Positions 49,303-63,700 of a stretch of 64,000 bases of DNA are shown here, in pieces. A program made the translations under genes and the position numbers. A model generated the notes under the pieces. It was given only the letters and a program-made list of their open reading frames with translations, was not told where the DNA came from and ran no database searches. The DNA is from Vespula vulgaris. Taxonomy: Eukaryota; Arthropoda; Insecta; Hymenoptera; Vespidae. The stretch covers positions 19,584,812 through 19,648,811 of the forward strand of contig NC_066586.1 in assembly GCF_905475345.1 (NCBI RefSeq), written 5' to 3'. Position 1 is the first letter of the stretch; every line of letters starts with the position of its first letter.

Positions 49303-52300
49303 TCACTGTATAGAACAGGTTCTGCCGACTTCGGACGATCTCAAAATGATTCTCGATCCCGGTGTGTTGTTTTCGTTTCCAGCCGCGAGCGAGCACGTCT
49401 TCGTTCGCATGATCATCAGGTCCGTCCTTATGCTGGGCCGTCGCACGTTAGGCGCCACGACGCCGCAGGCGTCGCTTAACCGACGCTTTATGCTCAGAGT
49501 TGCCTTGTGTTTTGGCTGCGGACAAAAGTTTCTTACTTTCTAAAATGCTCGTATGCTTACGCTTTCCCTTCTCGAGAAAAACATAATCGTTAACGCGAGT
49601 TAAACGTCGAATAAAAACGTACGTGCAATTGAACGAAGGTGGATATTGAAAGCAATCGATCGTACGGATCGTAAATAATTCATTTCGAATTTTGTCAAAG
49701 CTCGGAATGAAAGATTAGTCGTTACCTGCGAGGGCGGTAGCATGGTAGGCGAGCCAAAAGTAAGAGGAACTTTTCTGTGATGATTCGGTGCCATTTCTAG
49801 GGGTAAGCCGGCTACGACGAAGAGCTGATAGAAAAGTTCGTCCACGTGGTAATTCCGTTTAGCGGAAACTTCGACGAAGACGCAACAGTCGTCCTGGCTC
49901 GCGCAATACTCCTCGGCTTCCTCGATCGTGACGCTTCTGAAACAGAAACGGCGCCGAGGATACTTCATACTTTAGCCCGATACTTCCCGTACAGCCTTTG
50001 TACGTATCCAGTATCCACGTTATACTCTTTCTACACGGATAAAACGTACTTCGTATCCTTGTCGCATTTATTTCCAACAATGACCATGGGAACCTTCAGA
50101 CTGTAATGACTCTTGCTTCTACTTTTGGTCGCTCCTTGGGCCGCGCTCATCTTCGTCTCGATGATCGCCTCTCGCAATCTGATCGCCTCCTCGAAAGACT
50201 CTCGGCAGTCCATACTAAATACCACCACGAACAAATCTCCTGCAAAGTCACCGAGATAAAAGTTCAACTTGAGAATTATATCGGTCGGAACGCGCGTGTC
50301 CGTTCGCTTGCACGATACGCGAATCGAGATTTACTTCCTACTTTGTAAAAAAACGTCGCGATAGGTCGAGGTCAAAAATATACAATAACAATAAACGGAA
50401 GAGCCGATCGATTATTTCTCGCTTTGGTGAACGCGAAAGGTCGTGTTCGCGACTTTTTTGTGCGCTTGAAATGTCAACCGTTGAAAGGTTCTACAGTTCG
50501 TGCTAAACAATATACCTGCTTATAGAACACGCAGATAGCTGTATCGTTGATGCGCGTTTGATGCAACTTTACGGTTTTAAAGAAAGACCTTTTAAAATTT
50601 CATCAAAATGCAAATCGGAATTTGTCAGGGATGTATTAAAAATGCTTTCGTTGATTATTAATATCCACCGAATCCATGCGTCGCTCGTTTTATCATCGCC
50701 CGATAAACTCGCTACGAATTTTTCGTTAGAAGCAAGGACGTGATCGGAAATTAGACGATTACAAAATTTTCGATCCTGATTGGAACGTTATTCGTCGAGT
50801 ATAAGCCATCGTCGGAGCGATGAATTTTCAAAGCTCTTTTGAAGAATCACTTCCTCGAGAGAACGTGAGTTCGTACAAGTTCTTCGTAGGATCGAAGTAT
50901 CGCGATTGGCCTGGTTTTTCCTTTCTTCGGCTGATTAATATTCAAATCCTTTCGACAGAAAGAAAGCCACGCTCCGGCGATATCCGAAAGAACTCAAAAG
51001 CGACGAAGGATTTTAAATCGTCCAAGAAAAAAATTTCTAATCCACTAACGAAGGGGTTTTCCTTTTTTTCTGTTCGAATTAACATGTTACGTTTTGCAAC
51101 TTTGCTAAGTTGCCTTACACATTGAGTACGCCGAGACTAACGATTAAAATTTGTTATGCAAATGTCTCTTGCCCGATGTTCTCTTATATAAACTGCAAAA
51201 GAAGTGTGATCGGTAGGAAGGATAAGCAACGTTTACAGGGCAACCGTTAACATTATCAACAACAGCAACGCCTCGTTCTTGGTCTTTGCTGGTTTTGAGA
51301 GGAGCTCGAATTTACATAGATAGCACAGCCTGACTAATTATTCATCGTGCTCTTTCTACTTCGCTCTATCGCGATAAAAAAAGAAGAAAAAAGAGAAAAG
51401 GAAAAGAAGAAAAATGTAAAAACTCGTCGATGAATAAATACTTACGGCTTTTTGAATCTTTCACAAAGTCCTTTTAGAAAATTTCGCGATCGTTTGGTCG
51501 AAGGTACCCGATGTCGATATTGCCAATGATGCCACCTCGATTAAAAATTACGCGGTACGTGGATTAGCGCGAGAAGTTTACGAGATTGATGGTCTTACTC
51601 GAATGTAAAGCTCGCACGAGAGTTTTCTATGGCGAACGAAGTTGACGTCGAACAGGTAACTTTGTGTTTAGAAACTGTTGCGTCCTACCAAAAGTGTAAT
51701 TAACTCGAGCGAACTACTCGATGTATAAATCGAGGTCATAATAAAAAGTTCCACGTTGTAAGAATTTTTCCTTGACTCTATCTTGGAACCTTCGATCGAA
51801 CGATCGAACGATCGAACGATCGAAAGACGAGAACGAATTAGCCGGTAGCGGGATTCGCGGAAATTATATAGTTGTTCCTTTTCAAGGCAGTCTCGCGATT
51901 AACTTCGTTAATCGTCGCCCGTTTCCGTTCGAATCTATGTAAAACTGTCTTCCGCACTATTTTTTCTCGAGCTCGGTAAAAGCACGAAATATTTTTAACC
52001 CCAGGAACTCCCTTTACGAGCTTTTACGCTGTTTCGAGCGCATAAAGGATTCAACAATGTAATTCAAAACGATATCGTAGCGCATAGAAAGGTCTGGCTA
52101 AAATCAGCCGTTTCTACTGAACCAACGGGGCCAGAATACGATCGGAATATAGTCAGACCTTTGCTTCGACTATATCCAGTTCTCGTGGTTAGCACACACG
52201 TAAATCTCGCTCGGTTAACGAGTTTGCCTGGTGGAGGATACGATTATCATCAAAAATTTGCTACGAATGGCTCGGACGGCTAACATAAATTTACATTCGT

Positions 52301-55300
52301 TCGCATATCTTTGCGAAAGATCGAAACGCTTGCGAATTTCGTGCAACTATGGCGACTGCACGACCTGACGAACGTCGAAAAGATTAGTCTTTAGTCGAAG
52401 ACGTCCTTCTTCTTGCCTTTTAACCTAATAAATCCCGTTGCGGTCTCGTTTCCGTCTCTCTCTTTTCTCTCCTGGCCGCTACTCGCTTCGTTTTTTTCGC
52501 CGCCTCGAACTTCCGTCCCTCCGTTACAGCGTCGCCCCTGGAACGTTTTATTTCTGAGAAAGCTCGCTACCTAGTCCCCTTTTCGCTTTTCCAGCTCCTC
52601 TCCTTCATTGTCTCGAACGATGATGTATCCGTCGGGTATTATATCGCGAAGCACGCTTTCTGATTCGAAAAAGGAATTCCCTTCTCTCGCACAGTCTCCA
52701 TTGTCTTTGAATTGGGGTCACCGTTCCAGCGTTTGCGTGCAAACGCATTCCGTGCCCCGGACACATCTGACGGCTGTCGCCCATAGGTATTTATATACGT
52801 ATACATATGTATATTCCTTGTATACCCGAGAAAAAGCATCGCGAGTTTACCTTCGTACGATTGAGTTTCTTCGTAGTCCGAGAACACCGGCAAGTTCGTG
52901 CCGTCGTTCTTCGAGCTTTTCGACGACATCTCGCGCGTTTCTCAGGATTTATGCTCGCGTAATCGTATATCGCATAAATGCGCTATATTTTTATTCGCGG
53001 GACGAATACGGACTTGTTAGTTATACATTCGTCGTATACGTATACACGTAGGTACTTATTTACGGTAGTCCGCGTTTCAGTATTTGGCCCCAACTCGTTT
53101 TATGAAATGTCGTTCGCGCTTTCGTAAAGCTCACCCTCCGACTTTTACGATCGTCAAGTTTCACAGTCGAATCGTTTTTCAAACATAACCGCTACGAGTC
53201 GCTTTCCGTATTATCGTGTTCCGGGGTATCGGCAGTACTCTCGCGGAATATCGATGCTCGTTTCTAACGCGTAAGACCAGTTCCTTTGGGCGAGTGTTTC
53301 AATGAATAACGACCTTTGACGAAAAAACCTTTGTAAAGAAAGAAAAACGGAAAAATATAGAAAAGAGAAAAGGAACAAGGGAGAAAGGAAAAAGGAAACA
53401 TCGAAAACGGAATACGTCGAGAACAAGATCGATCTCGACGCAACCCCCGACGTACCTATTCGTTTCGGCTTTCTCGTTAGGATCGAGCGCGAGCGACCTC
53501 GACCTCGCGCAAGCCGATTAATTTCAGGAAGGGAAAAAATGCGAGTCGGTCGGTTGGGAACGATATGAAATGCGCGTAGCGAAAGGTTCGAAAGGGGTCG
53601 AGAGGGACCGACGTTTTCCTTGACTTCTAGGTCGGTCACGCATGCAAATTTGATAATTCATCGGAGTGACATGTGGAATATCACGTGGTCGTCATGTCAG
53701 GTCTACCATACACGTGATCGTCCCTGCTTCACCTACCATTTATCACTGCTCGAGCCGGAATGATCAATACGCGTGCACGCGGTTGTGCACTCGGCCTTAC
53801 ATGTTGCGACCACGCGGACCCAGCGTGATGCGATGCAATCTTACGATTCGAGAGAGCGAAAGAAGAAAGCGAAAGGGAGTGAAACGAACGAACGGACTAA
53901 TCGTAATCGCGTTTTATCTAAGGAGAGAGTGAACTGCATTTTTTAATCCTTCCGACCGTATCTCGATTTTACGACGATCTTCCGTAGTACATCCAAACAT
54001 GAAACATTTATTTTATTCCCGAATAATTTCCCAGAAATTTGATATTACGAGAGTTCACTGCTCGAAGCGTATCACCGACTGTTTATAAATTATAATCATA
54101 CATTTTATATCGAATTATGTATCCCATGCGGTAAACGTATTATTGTTACTCACGCGCGTTTGGCGGACTCATTGCTTTCCGTTTCCATGCACCCAAAATA
54201 TCGTTACACATTTACAATATTCTAAACAAAACGTTCTGACGTTCGTACGGGATATATCGTTGCTAAAAACAGAGTGCAAAGGTAGGACAATCGATTTGTC
54301 GAACGAGTGCCGTGGTATCGAAAAGAGAGGGAGGGATGGACGGAGGGCGGGGAAGGGGGAGGGGGAGAGCGCGTCGATTTTACATAAATATTGGTTTTTT
54401 CTATGTTGTTTGCCCCGTTCGAGCAAATATCTTTGCTAGACCGATAAGTGGTAAGATGAACGATTTGAAATACGGAAAGGAAGTTGGGTCTTTACGTGGT
54501 ATTCTTAAGGATCTATCGTAGATAAAAATAGGGGATGTTGAGGAGATGAAGAAGGAGGTAGGAAAGCGGATAACGCCACTTTTCTCTCGGCGCTTATACT
54601 CGGCCCTGTCCGTTCGTCCATTTCAGTTTAGTGGCAGCATCTTTTCAAGGATCTTCGACGTTTCGAGAGAGCGAAACCTTCTTCTTCTTCTTCTTCTTCT
54701 TATTCTTTTCATGCCGATGCGCGAATCCTTTATCGAGTTTCATTCATTTTTCCGATAGACTCGAAGGATTCTTGAGATCCGGATTCAACGAGCGCGCGCA
54801 CACAATCGCATACGAGATACGAAGAACATTGGCCATACCTTAACCGCCAATCGCCGCGTTGCTCAGTTCGGATCTCATATCCGACACGGACTACGGGGAA
54901 ACATTCGAATAACGGCGTCGTTCATGGAAATGTTTTGTAGAATTTTCCTAGATATTTCGAGAATCGACGTACACGCGACGATATTGCGACTGCACGGCTC
55001 CGCCATAAAATCTAGGACGCCTGAATACGCTCTGGAACTTCTCCTACCGCCTTTGCGTTTGAATAAAAGCTCGCGTTTCGTGCACGCGCAAATAGACGTC
55101 ACGATCTCGAGTCTTCGCTTCTTTTTGATCTAATTTTCTAATCCGAAAAATGCATTTGTGTTCTCTATAAGCCGATATAATAATTCTATAATTCCAAGTC
55201 CCATATCCATCGAGATTACGTCGAAGCATGCCACGAAATACATTTGTGCTTTCCGTTCGACGAAGCGCTGGGTATTATCTATATATGCTTCCTGCTAGAT

Positions 55301-57783
55301 TCTACTCAGATACATATGTACGTACATATGTACATATCGACAACGTAATATTAATGTACACCGTAACACAGTTTAAACGAGTAAGCTTACAAGCTAATAA
55401 GTTGGATCGTATACGATACGTAGCTTCGCGTAACAAGTTCGCTCGGCAAGATATGCGACGAGCCGCGAATGTAAAACGTCGACGAAACGAAGAATGGAAC
55501 TGGAATTAACTACCAGTTAACGCTTCCTTGGAATTTGTATTTAGTTTTTAATCGCCCGCGAGCGATGCGTCGAGAAAGCATTTTTTAATGGGGATTTGTA
55601 AGGGGAAAAAAAAAAGAACAAGAAGAGAAGTTTAACGAAAAAGGAATCGATCGGTTTTTTCGTTTATCCAAAGATGGCCGTATATAAAATGTAAAACGTC
55701 CTAGATATAGCCAAGCGATGACTCGTCATCCCTGTTTTTATCGGTAATCTCGACTAATCCTGCTATGAAAATTTGAATGTCTCTCCTTGGAAACGGTGTT
55801 CCCACGGATCATTGAGATAACGTCGGAAAGTCGAGGCAGCTATTGTTTCGAGGTAATACGCCACTGAATCTCGCTGTACGAAATTCCCGTTACGTTCGAG
55901 CTGCAAGCGAAAGTCGGCGGGAGGGTCGTTTCGTAAGTGGAGAACAAAAGGCGATGCTTTATCGTCGCTTTTCGTCCTGCGACTGGGACTTACCGGTTAG
56001 GAAGGATAATCGTCGCATGGCAGGAAAGGGATGGTTTCCGCTGGTGTCCAAGAGATCAAGCTGATGCACCTCGCCTCTGATTCTATAAAGCTTCCTGTGG
56101 AAATCCTCGATCGTAGGGGTGTAACTCTCTTCGAACTTGTTGGATAAAAATCTAAAACGGAATATTCCCAAAATTTCAGATCATTCGATCGATATGCATT
56201 AATAAAACCGTCCGATCTGCGCAACGTACATTATCCTACATCAATCTTCATCTCTCACTCGTTTGTCAAAAACAATAGACTCGAGTTTCCATTTTCCACG
56301 ATTGAAACCGTGTTCCCCTCGATCACGATTCTCACCGAAACGAGTCGCGTAATTACCCTGAAATTAGGGAAATTCACAGAGGCTCGACTGGGTCGCGGTT
56401 TGTCAATTTGACGTAACGAATAGTCGCAAAGGCGGAAATGAACAGCCTTGCCAAATACGAAATTGGCTAAGCTCGCTTCGACTATTTCGAACATCTTTTT
56501 ATCCTATCGCTTATACGCATATGCGTTTATTATCGCGATCTGTTCGTTTCGATCTATTTACCCGACGAAACATATGAAACTTATCTCGTTGTAACGGTCA
56601 AATGTATTTATCACTTTCTATTTCTCTGCTCCGTTTGTCGATAAGACACGTTTATATCGGCGGCTTTTGACAGCGATAATAACGACGGACGCGATTTGTA
56701 TGCGCGGAACGTATGAATTGGTGGCTGTGTTAACGCGATAATACAGCAATAAGGAAAATGCGACACAATGCATAGCGGAATATAATTTGCATCGATAAAT
56801 GCGATGGATTAATGGAATAATATCGTTCTCACGTTATTAGCACTCGCTGAATGCTTTGCGCGTTTCATTTCAATAACCGATCGCGAAGAATCGGATGCTA
56901 CGCGTATGGAAGCGAAGAGAGATTTGTTTGAAAAGGATATTCCGAAGGAGGAACGAACGAAACATTTCGTACGTCCTCGATCACTCTTACTCGTTTCGTC
57001 AATTTTTGATACGTCGGATAAAATCGCGCGTCGATGTTTACTCGTACCCGAGAATCGAGAATGAAGAGCGGTTAAATAGCCCTCGTAGCGTCGACGCACG
57101 TATCTAGCGAACGGAACTCTAAGGGCAGATTCGAACTTCTCCATCCAACTAGGCGATCTTAGAAAGTTCAGTAAAAGTCGTTAGATCGCGTCGCTCGTGT
57201 CTCTCGTTACCTTCCTAGCGAGCGACGAGAACATAATGCTTTAATTACGCTCGTTGCAAAGCCCAAGGGCTTTTTTTATTTTCTCTTTCTCTCATTCGCT
57301 ACCGCAAACAACGGTCGAAGATGTAATTCCCTTCGAGTGTAACGAGCTTTTTTTTTTTTTTAACGTGTAAACGAAAACGCTCGGAACTTAATCCGGTCCG
57401 TATAATTTCGAACAAGGGCGTTGCCGTCGTAGGCTTTGATCGTAAGATAAACGTAACTGGATGAAAAGCAAAAATCCTTCCAAGGGATAGAATTACCGTG
57501 CTACAATGGCGGTCTTGCCGACCCTGGCGCTACCGAGCATGACGAGGCGATAGCAATTGCGTGGCGGTGGTTTGCAGGCATCCTCCTGCGAGGACGTCGA
57601 GGCAGGGCTGGGGCTAACGGTGATGGGAAGGATGCCATCTTCGGCACCGGAGGGCCCCTCCAATTCGGGGCCCGCTTGTGCGCCTCGTCGACCACGATTG
57701 ATCTTATGCTCGGTCTCGTCGATCGTATTTCCGCTTCTGCACACCCTCTCCACGCAGCAAAGAAGTCGGCGGCACGCCTCCAG
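49303..57783 (-). CDS. RASD-family Ras GTPase (Dexras1/Rhes-like), 5' end missing
   Basis: Five exons close in frame to 352 residues: 57783-57497, 56151-55994, 50239-50050, 49936-49726 and 49515-49303. The P-loop is LGSARVGKTAIVARF; switch I is YTPTIEDFHRK; switch II is DTSGNHPFPAMRRLSFLTG, where Asn replaces the catalytic Gln61 of Ras, as in all RASD proteins. GNKCDKD (G4) and VSAKRNYHVDELF (G5) follow. LPLEMAPNHHRKV and VRRPSIRTDLMIMR are RASD-specific. The protein ends in CSIQ, a CAAX prenylation box. RASD proteins modulate G-protein and adenylyl cyclase signalling. The first exon here starts at an acceptor (TTTGCAG) in phase 0, so an upstream exon with the ATG exists but I could not find it. 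An intron of 5.75 kb separates exons 2 and 3 of this list. CpG and CGN-coded Arg are frequent. Confidence 0.92.
50240..55993. other. 5.75-kb intron of the RASD-like gene
   Basis: No exon recognised on either strand. It carries a (CGATCGAA)n block at 51793-51825 and a CTT run at 54678-54702. The open frames inside (for example 52608-53051) overlap frames on the other strand and lack splice or domain support. Confidence 0.5.
51793..51825. repeat. Period-8 tandem repeat CGATCGAA
   Basis: Four copies of a unit built on CGATCG. Each unit contains a 6-bp palindrome, so the array is nearly self-complementary. Confidence 0.9.
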
Positions 57784-60700
57784 CTGCAAAGAACACGAAA
57801 TAAGGGGGCAAATCCTTTACCTTGAAATTCTTTCGCTCTCGAAGCTCGAGAGTCACGATTCGAAATATTTCCATGTAGAAGTGGATCTCGCTTTGAAATA
57901 TTTCAGGTATGGCCAGAGAGAGAGAGAGAGAGAGGGAGAGGGAGAGGGAATCTTCTTCCGTGATAAGCGAATTGAGAGAATTGAAGGAGCATCCTCTTTC
58001 GAGAGAATCTAAGCGTCTTAACGCACCACGGAATATGCTAACCAACGAGAGAAGGTCGGCCCTTCTATGAAGAAGGAATCGTTTCGATTGCTCTTTTCAT
58101 TTTGTAGAACGCCTCGCTCTAATAATTTCACGATTGAATCGCTAAATTATTTTTAATTACCCGCCGAAGGATTTCGGTCGCGACGGTATTTCTAGAATTT
58201 AATATCGCAAGTTGCGTTCTCTCTCTCTCTCGCAGCATGGTTGCCCTCTCTCTTTTCTTCTTGCTCGCTGTTTTTCGTTCTCTCTTTTATTCCACTCGAA
58301 AAAAGCAGGAGCGTTTAAGTTTTACCGCTTACATCTTTTCTTTTTTATGAAGAAGCGCGATGAAAGCTAATAGATTATAGCTCTTGTAAAATCGCGAGAT
58401 CGTTCGCGTTTATGTGCGAGAAATGCGGCAAGAAACGTAACGTTTGACGCACGTCCCGTGGATTACGAAATTATTAGAATGTCGGTAAAACAGAAGAGAA
58501 CCGTTATTGTTCCGTAATAACACTTTAACGCGCTCGATTACGGGCGTGGTTCGCGTTAATTAACAATTTCACCGAGACGAGCAAAACCATCTGTGATGTT
58601 CCGTCGAGAGCTTCGTTATCCCGTTCAACGTGCGTTGCGCTTCAACGGATTAGTAGATGCCTCTGGCCATTCACGATAATCAAGTTACGATATTGTGATT
58701 TTAAGGAACAGCCAAGACTTTGACGTAAGGTTAACTTCAACGCATAATTAACAACGGAACAGACGGTAGAAAGCTTTCCCGAATAGAACCCAAGAAGTAA
58801 AATAACAATACGATTTTAATGAAACGAAGAAGCGACATCGAGAGATATTATCGATTGTTAAAAGGGACGGTAGGCTGTGACACGTTCGTTGAAAGGCTGT
58901 TACTGAATTCGAGGATGCGAAGTTGTCGCTTCTGGACGAGCCCTAGACATTCGCCAAAGATAGATCGCGGGTAGTCCATTTTAGAACGAGAAATTCACAG
59001 ATGCGACCTACTCCCTATAAACCGAGAAATAATGGAATGCATTAAAGCTTCTCCAACGGTCTGTATTTCATTCTGAGTTTCTAACAGCGACGCGAACGAT
59101 ATGTTGCGACAATTGCGATCGCTACGATCGCGTCGTTCCTTTAGCTATTGGTTTTCAAAACTCTCGGAGTCTCTCTGTTCGCTCCTACTCGCGTATCATG
59201 TTACGACGAAAGAGCATGTGTAATAATAGCGCCTGTTACAATTATAATCCCGATGGTTCGTTTGGCGAGAGCCTCGCTTCTTGCCTATTGTACGACAGTT
59301 CTCTGAACTATCGATCGTCTTCCTCTATTTCTTTTTCCTCTTCTTCGATAAAGCTACATCGGAACTCTCTTGTATTCCACTCTCGAGGAACACGTTCCTC
59401 ACAGAACGTCCGTATAAAACGCATTCATCTTCTACCCTATTTGTGCGAGTCAAGTGACAGTCCGTTTTTACGAATATAAAGAAGGAAAATAAAGTTTCTA
59501 TTATTTCTTTATCTCTTCTCACTTTTTCTTTTTCTTTCTAATTAAGACAAACTCATCTTCGGACGGTATTCGTTCTCTCCCTCCCTCCCTCCCTCTCTCT
59601 CTCTCTTCCGAATAAATATTTATAAGACAATTATTTTATAAGGCGAGAACCGGACAAAAGTGATTTATTATGTTTGAGAACTGTTGTATAATCTTTATCT
59701 TACGGATGAAAGAGTTATTTCTCTTCCTCCCTTTTCTCCTCTTCAGGCGGTTATCGTCCATCGTACTTTTTATTAGTAATAAAAAAGTGTTACTGTTAAA
59801 TGGCACCATGTTTTGCCCCGAACATATCCGACCGGAATACCCCAGTGTTATATTTGCCACTCGCCAAAGTACGAGGGATGCCTCGGTATAAATATTTAAC
59901 GATTGAACAACGTCCGTGTCTATCGCATAAAATCCGTACTCGTTCCCCTTTTAACGATGTCAAATGCTTAAAAGAATCTCATATTTATTGGTAATAATGT
60001 GCGTGAAATAAATTGGGTTGCGGTTATTGCATCATCGAAATAATCCAAGTTCTCGTGGAATCAACGAGGCGCGTCCAATTCGAAAAACGTACGAGGTTAT
60101 AAAAAGTAAAACGCGTAACGCGAAGACCTACGAGAGGACAATCAGAAGGGCCTTTCGCGTAAGCGACGAGGCAAAGTTTCGTCGTTTATGAAGGGTTTAA
60201 CGATGCTCGACTCGACTCGATTCTCGGCTATAAATTAATTTGATAAAGCGAGAGAAGGTATCGTTTCGCGTGTTCTACGTATACACCTACCGAAATACGT
60301 ATGTATGTACGCACGTAGCTGGTAGATATTCGATGAAACGCACGCGTTGCTCTCGCGTGGAACGCGCTAATTAAGAACTTTGTTGTAGAAGGAAAATTGC
60401 TGCGTTTCGTACGTACGTAGGTAGCTAGGTAGGTTGGTAGCTAGGTAGCTAGGTAGGTAGGTTGGTATCTCGCGCCATAGAAAGATCGCTTTGTAGTTGG
60501 CCGCTAATTATGGTATAGCTACGCCCCGGTCAGAATTATATCCTCTGGAAAGCTCTTGAAAAATATCGCCGAGAGTATTCAAGACAGAAGGATACTCTTG
60601 GTTTCCAAGATTACCTCGTTCCGTTGCCATTAGCGCAATTTCCTTCGTGAAAATAATTGTATTATTCAGCGTGGAGAATAAGCGAAGGATACTGGCCATC

Positions 60701-63700
60701 ACGAAAGACAAAATTTAAGTTAAGACGAGATCGTTCGATCATATTTCTTCTCTTTCCTCTATCCCTTTTCTATATTCTTAACCACCTTCATCTCGTTCAA
60801 CACGCTCGAATTAATCTTTCGCGTTTCGTTCGATCGAGACCTTCAGCATCTCGATGAGATGTAAAGCTGGGATTGAATTCCTTTTGTTCGTGGGCATTAT
60901 CGTTCGGCTCGAGATTATTTAAAATGCCATTGTACTTCTTCGTTTACCTCCGTGTTAAGAGGCAGCGGCTATTTAAGCGCAGACTGAAATGGTTTTGACC
61001 GAATCTGAAAAGGAAATCGATTTTCGGGGATTCTTTTTATCTTTTAGGGTATCCGTCGAAACAAAGATACATCTCTCTCTGTATTTTTCGTTTCGCAAAG
61101 ATATTTTGGAAAGGTGAAATATGCAAAATCTCCATTTTGTTCGGTTTCAATCGCAGTGAAAAAAATATTGACGTTTAGGCGAATCGAATCTATCGCGGGA
61201 AACAAAAAAGACAACAAATTAAAAAAGATCGGGTCGAATAGTCTCGATCACATCGTATCGAGAGTGCCAATCGTTACCTTCCATTTCATCTCGGTAAACG
61301 AAGCGTGGAATCGCAAAGAGAGATTCTTTCGACCCTTACGATTCCGAGAGAGGAAAACGTTCGTTCCATCATGCTTGGATTCGAAAAGAAAGGGAATAGA
61401 AAGAAAACGAAAGAAAGGCCAAAGAGTTAGTTCGTCGACGTCTTGAAAGCAGACGGAAAGAGTATAAGTCGAGAGCATGCGTTTGCTTAAACACGGTAAA
61501 CGTCCGTACAAAGTCTTCCTAAACAAATTTAATCTCGTCTTCTTGCGAGCCTCGGGACTGTTACGGCCTCCTTTTAGCCGTTTCATTCGCTGTGACATTT
61601 CATCCTCTTTTGTACTCGATTACCTTTCCTTTTATCTCTATGATTTAGATCCCAAACTACTCTCTCTCTCTCTTTCCTTTTTATCGTCGCTACTGATTCG
61701 CCTGAAACATCCGATCCTTTTAATGTCTCGGAACGTCTAATGAAACACGTTATTCAATTACTTCTCTCTCTTAAAGATCGCCAAGCTCTTTCGTACGAGA
61801 AACGATGTTCGAAACGAGATAGACAAAGTTCGAAAAAGTATCTCGTTGATCCAAAAAATGGGACATAAACACCTCGGATGGGACTTAAACTTTGAAAATT
61901 TTCTCGTGAGAGACCTAATCGTGTGGGAGGAATGCTGCTCCTTTCGTTCGGAGAACGCTTCAGAAATTTGATATAAGAAAAAAGACGGCATTGACGCGAG
62001 TTCTCGGAAATAAGGTAGAAGTGAAAGAAGAAGAATTTTGCACGTTGTGTTTAGGTTGTCCTAGCGAGAGTTTTATTGAATTTTATTGTTCGCAGGCAGA
62101 CGGTCCGTGTCGCTCGTCGTATAAGCCGACGAGAAGTTTCTGGTGACACTAGGTACGTTAAGGAAAGAAGAACGGAAGAAAGAGAGAACAATAGAATTTA
62201 TCGTCCTTTTATATATATGTGTGTATATGTATATATATATATATATATAGATAGAGAGAGAGAGAGAGAGAGAGAAAAGAAAGCAAATAAAATTTCTTGA
62301 GCAGGATAGGTGACTCTAAATGTAAAAACAAGATACAAAGAGAACTATCATCCATTATATTTAGATTTCGTGCCTATTTAAAAAACTCCACGTTATTTTC
62401 CCGAGGCCGTGCTACGTTCCGAGTCGGTTAAACGTGACTCAATTATGACTCGGCGCGTGTACTCATAAATTGAGTCGGTGATTAAATTTTGCCATCTCTT
62501 CTCCTTGCCGTACCTTTCCTAAATGAAAAGCAACACTATGTGCATCGAAAAACGTGTCGCCGACAGCTCGGAGTAATTAAAACGCATCGCTCGCGCGAAA
62601 CCGCGACGAAACGTCGAATTTCCGCATTGCGAACGATTAATAATCGCATGCGGTACAATTCGAAGAAAGAATAACGAGCGCGCTCCGTGGAATAATAATT
62701 AGATATTAGAAAACGAAGTAAATAAAGCCAGATTATCGTTGCATCGTTTACTGTTCGCGATCGATCGTCTGTTACGAGATTGCAAATTCATTCGATTTTC
62801 ACGGCTTTGCTCGGTAAGAGGACTTTTACGCGGAAAATTGAAAAACCGAAAAATTATCGAAGGAACGTTGTTCCTATATCGATGTTTCGATCGGCCGGGA
62901 TTCAAACGAGCGTCCACGTTTGCTATTTCGCGCTATTCGAGATCGAATCAAGCCAGATTCGTGCCGTGCGCGGAAATTCTTCGCGAGCACGCGTAGCGTA
63001 TCGCGCGTAGTAACGTCGTTAGGTGAGATTCGCGAACGATTGATCGGAAAATCGTCGACCCAGAAACGTGATCAGCTTGGAAAATTCCTTTCCTTTTGGA
63101 GATCATTTTTTTACATCTTTCCGTTCTCTCCCTAGAGTCATTTTGGAATGATCAACGCGGCCCAGAGCCACGGAAAAATGGCCTCGTAGTCTAGCACGAA
63201 TTTATGGTACATAAAAACCAAGGAGAAAAATATTCTCTCTCTTGAATGGCGCCGATAAAGTGAACGTTTCCGTAACGTCGACTTACTTGTCTTGCGCATT
63301 TTTTTTCTGTGTGTGTGTGTACATACATACACGCACACGCGCGCGCACACACTTTTTATTTTTTGAGATATTAATGCATTCATCGAATATTTCGTTATTA
63401 GTACATATCGCGTACATCAATTTGCACGCATGAAATTCTTAGGTACCGTCGGATAAAATATTATCATTCGACTATTCGAGGAACTTTGATCGATATTCCA
63501 TGAGATTCTAGCACTGAATTAGCTCGAGCATAGTAGCCCTGGAGAATTAAATTTGTCGAACGAGACCTCGAACCTCCTCGTATTGATCGGTGACCATTTT
63601 GATCTGGAACATCGACTTTCCTGAAAGACCTCTCGAACTTGTAGAGCGCTGAACTGATTTAGTTTTTTCTTTTTAAGCTCAAGGACAATCTTGTCCATTC

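Noticed and set aside
52608..53051. 147-codon plus-strand frame in the RASD intron
   Set aside because: It overlaps a minus-strand open frame, has no recognisable domain and no splice context.
57788..57830. AAG/GTAAAG just upstream of the RASD acceptor as a donor
   Set aside because: It would give a 37-nt intron, too short for normal insect splicing, and the frame before it is a CT-repeat translation.
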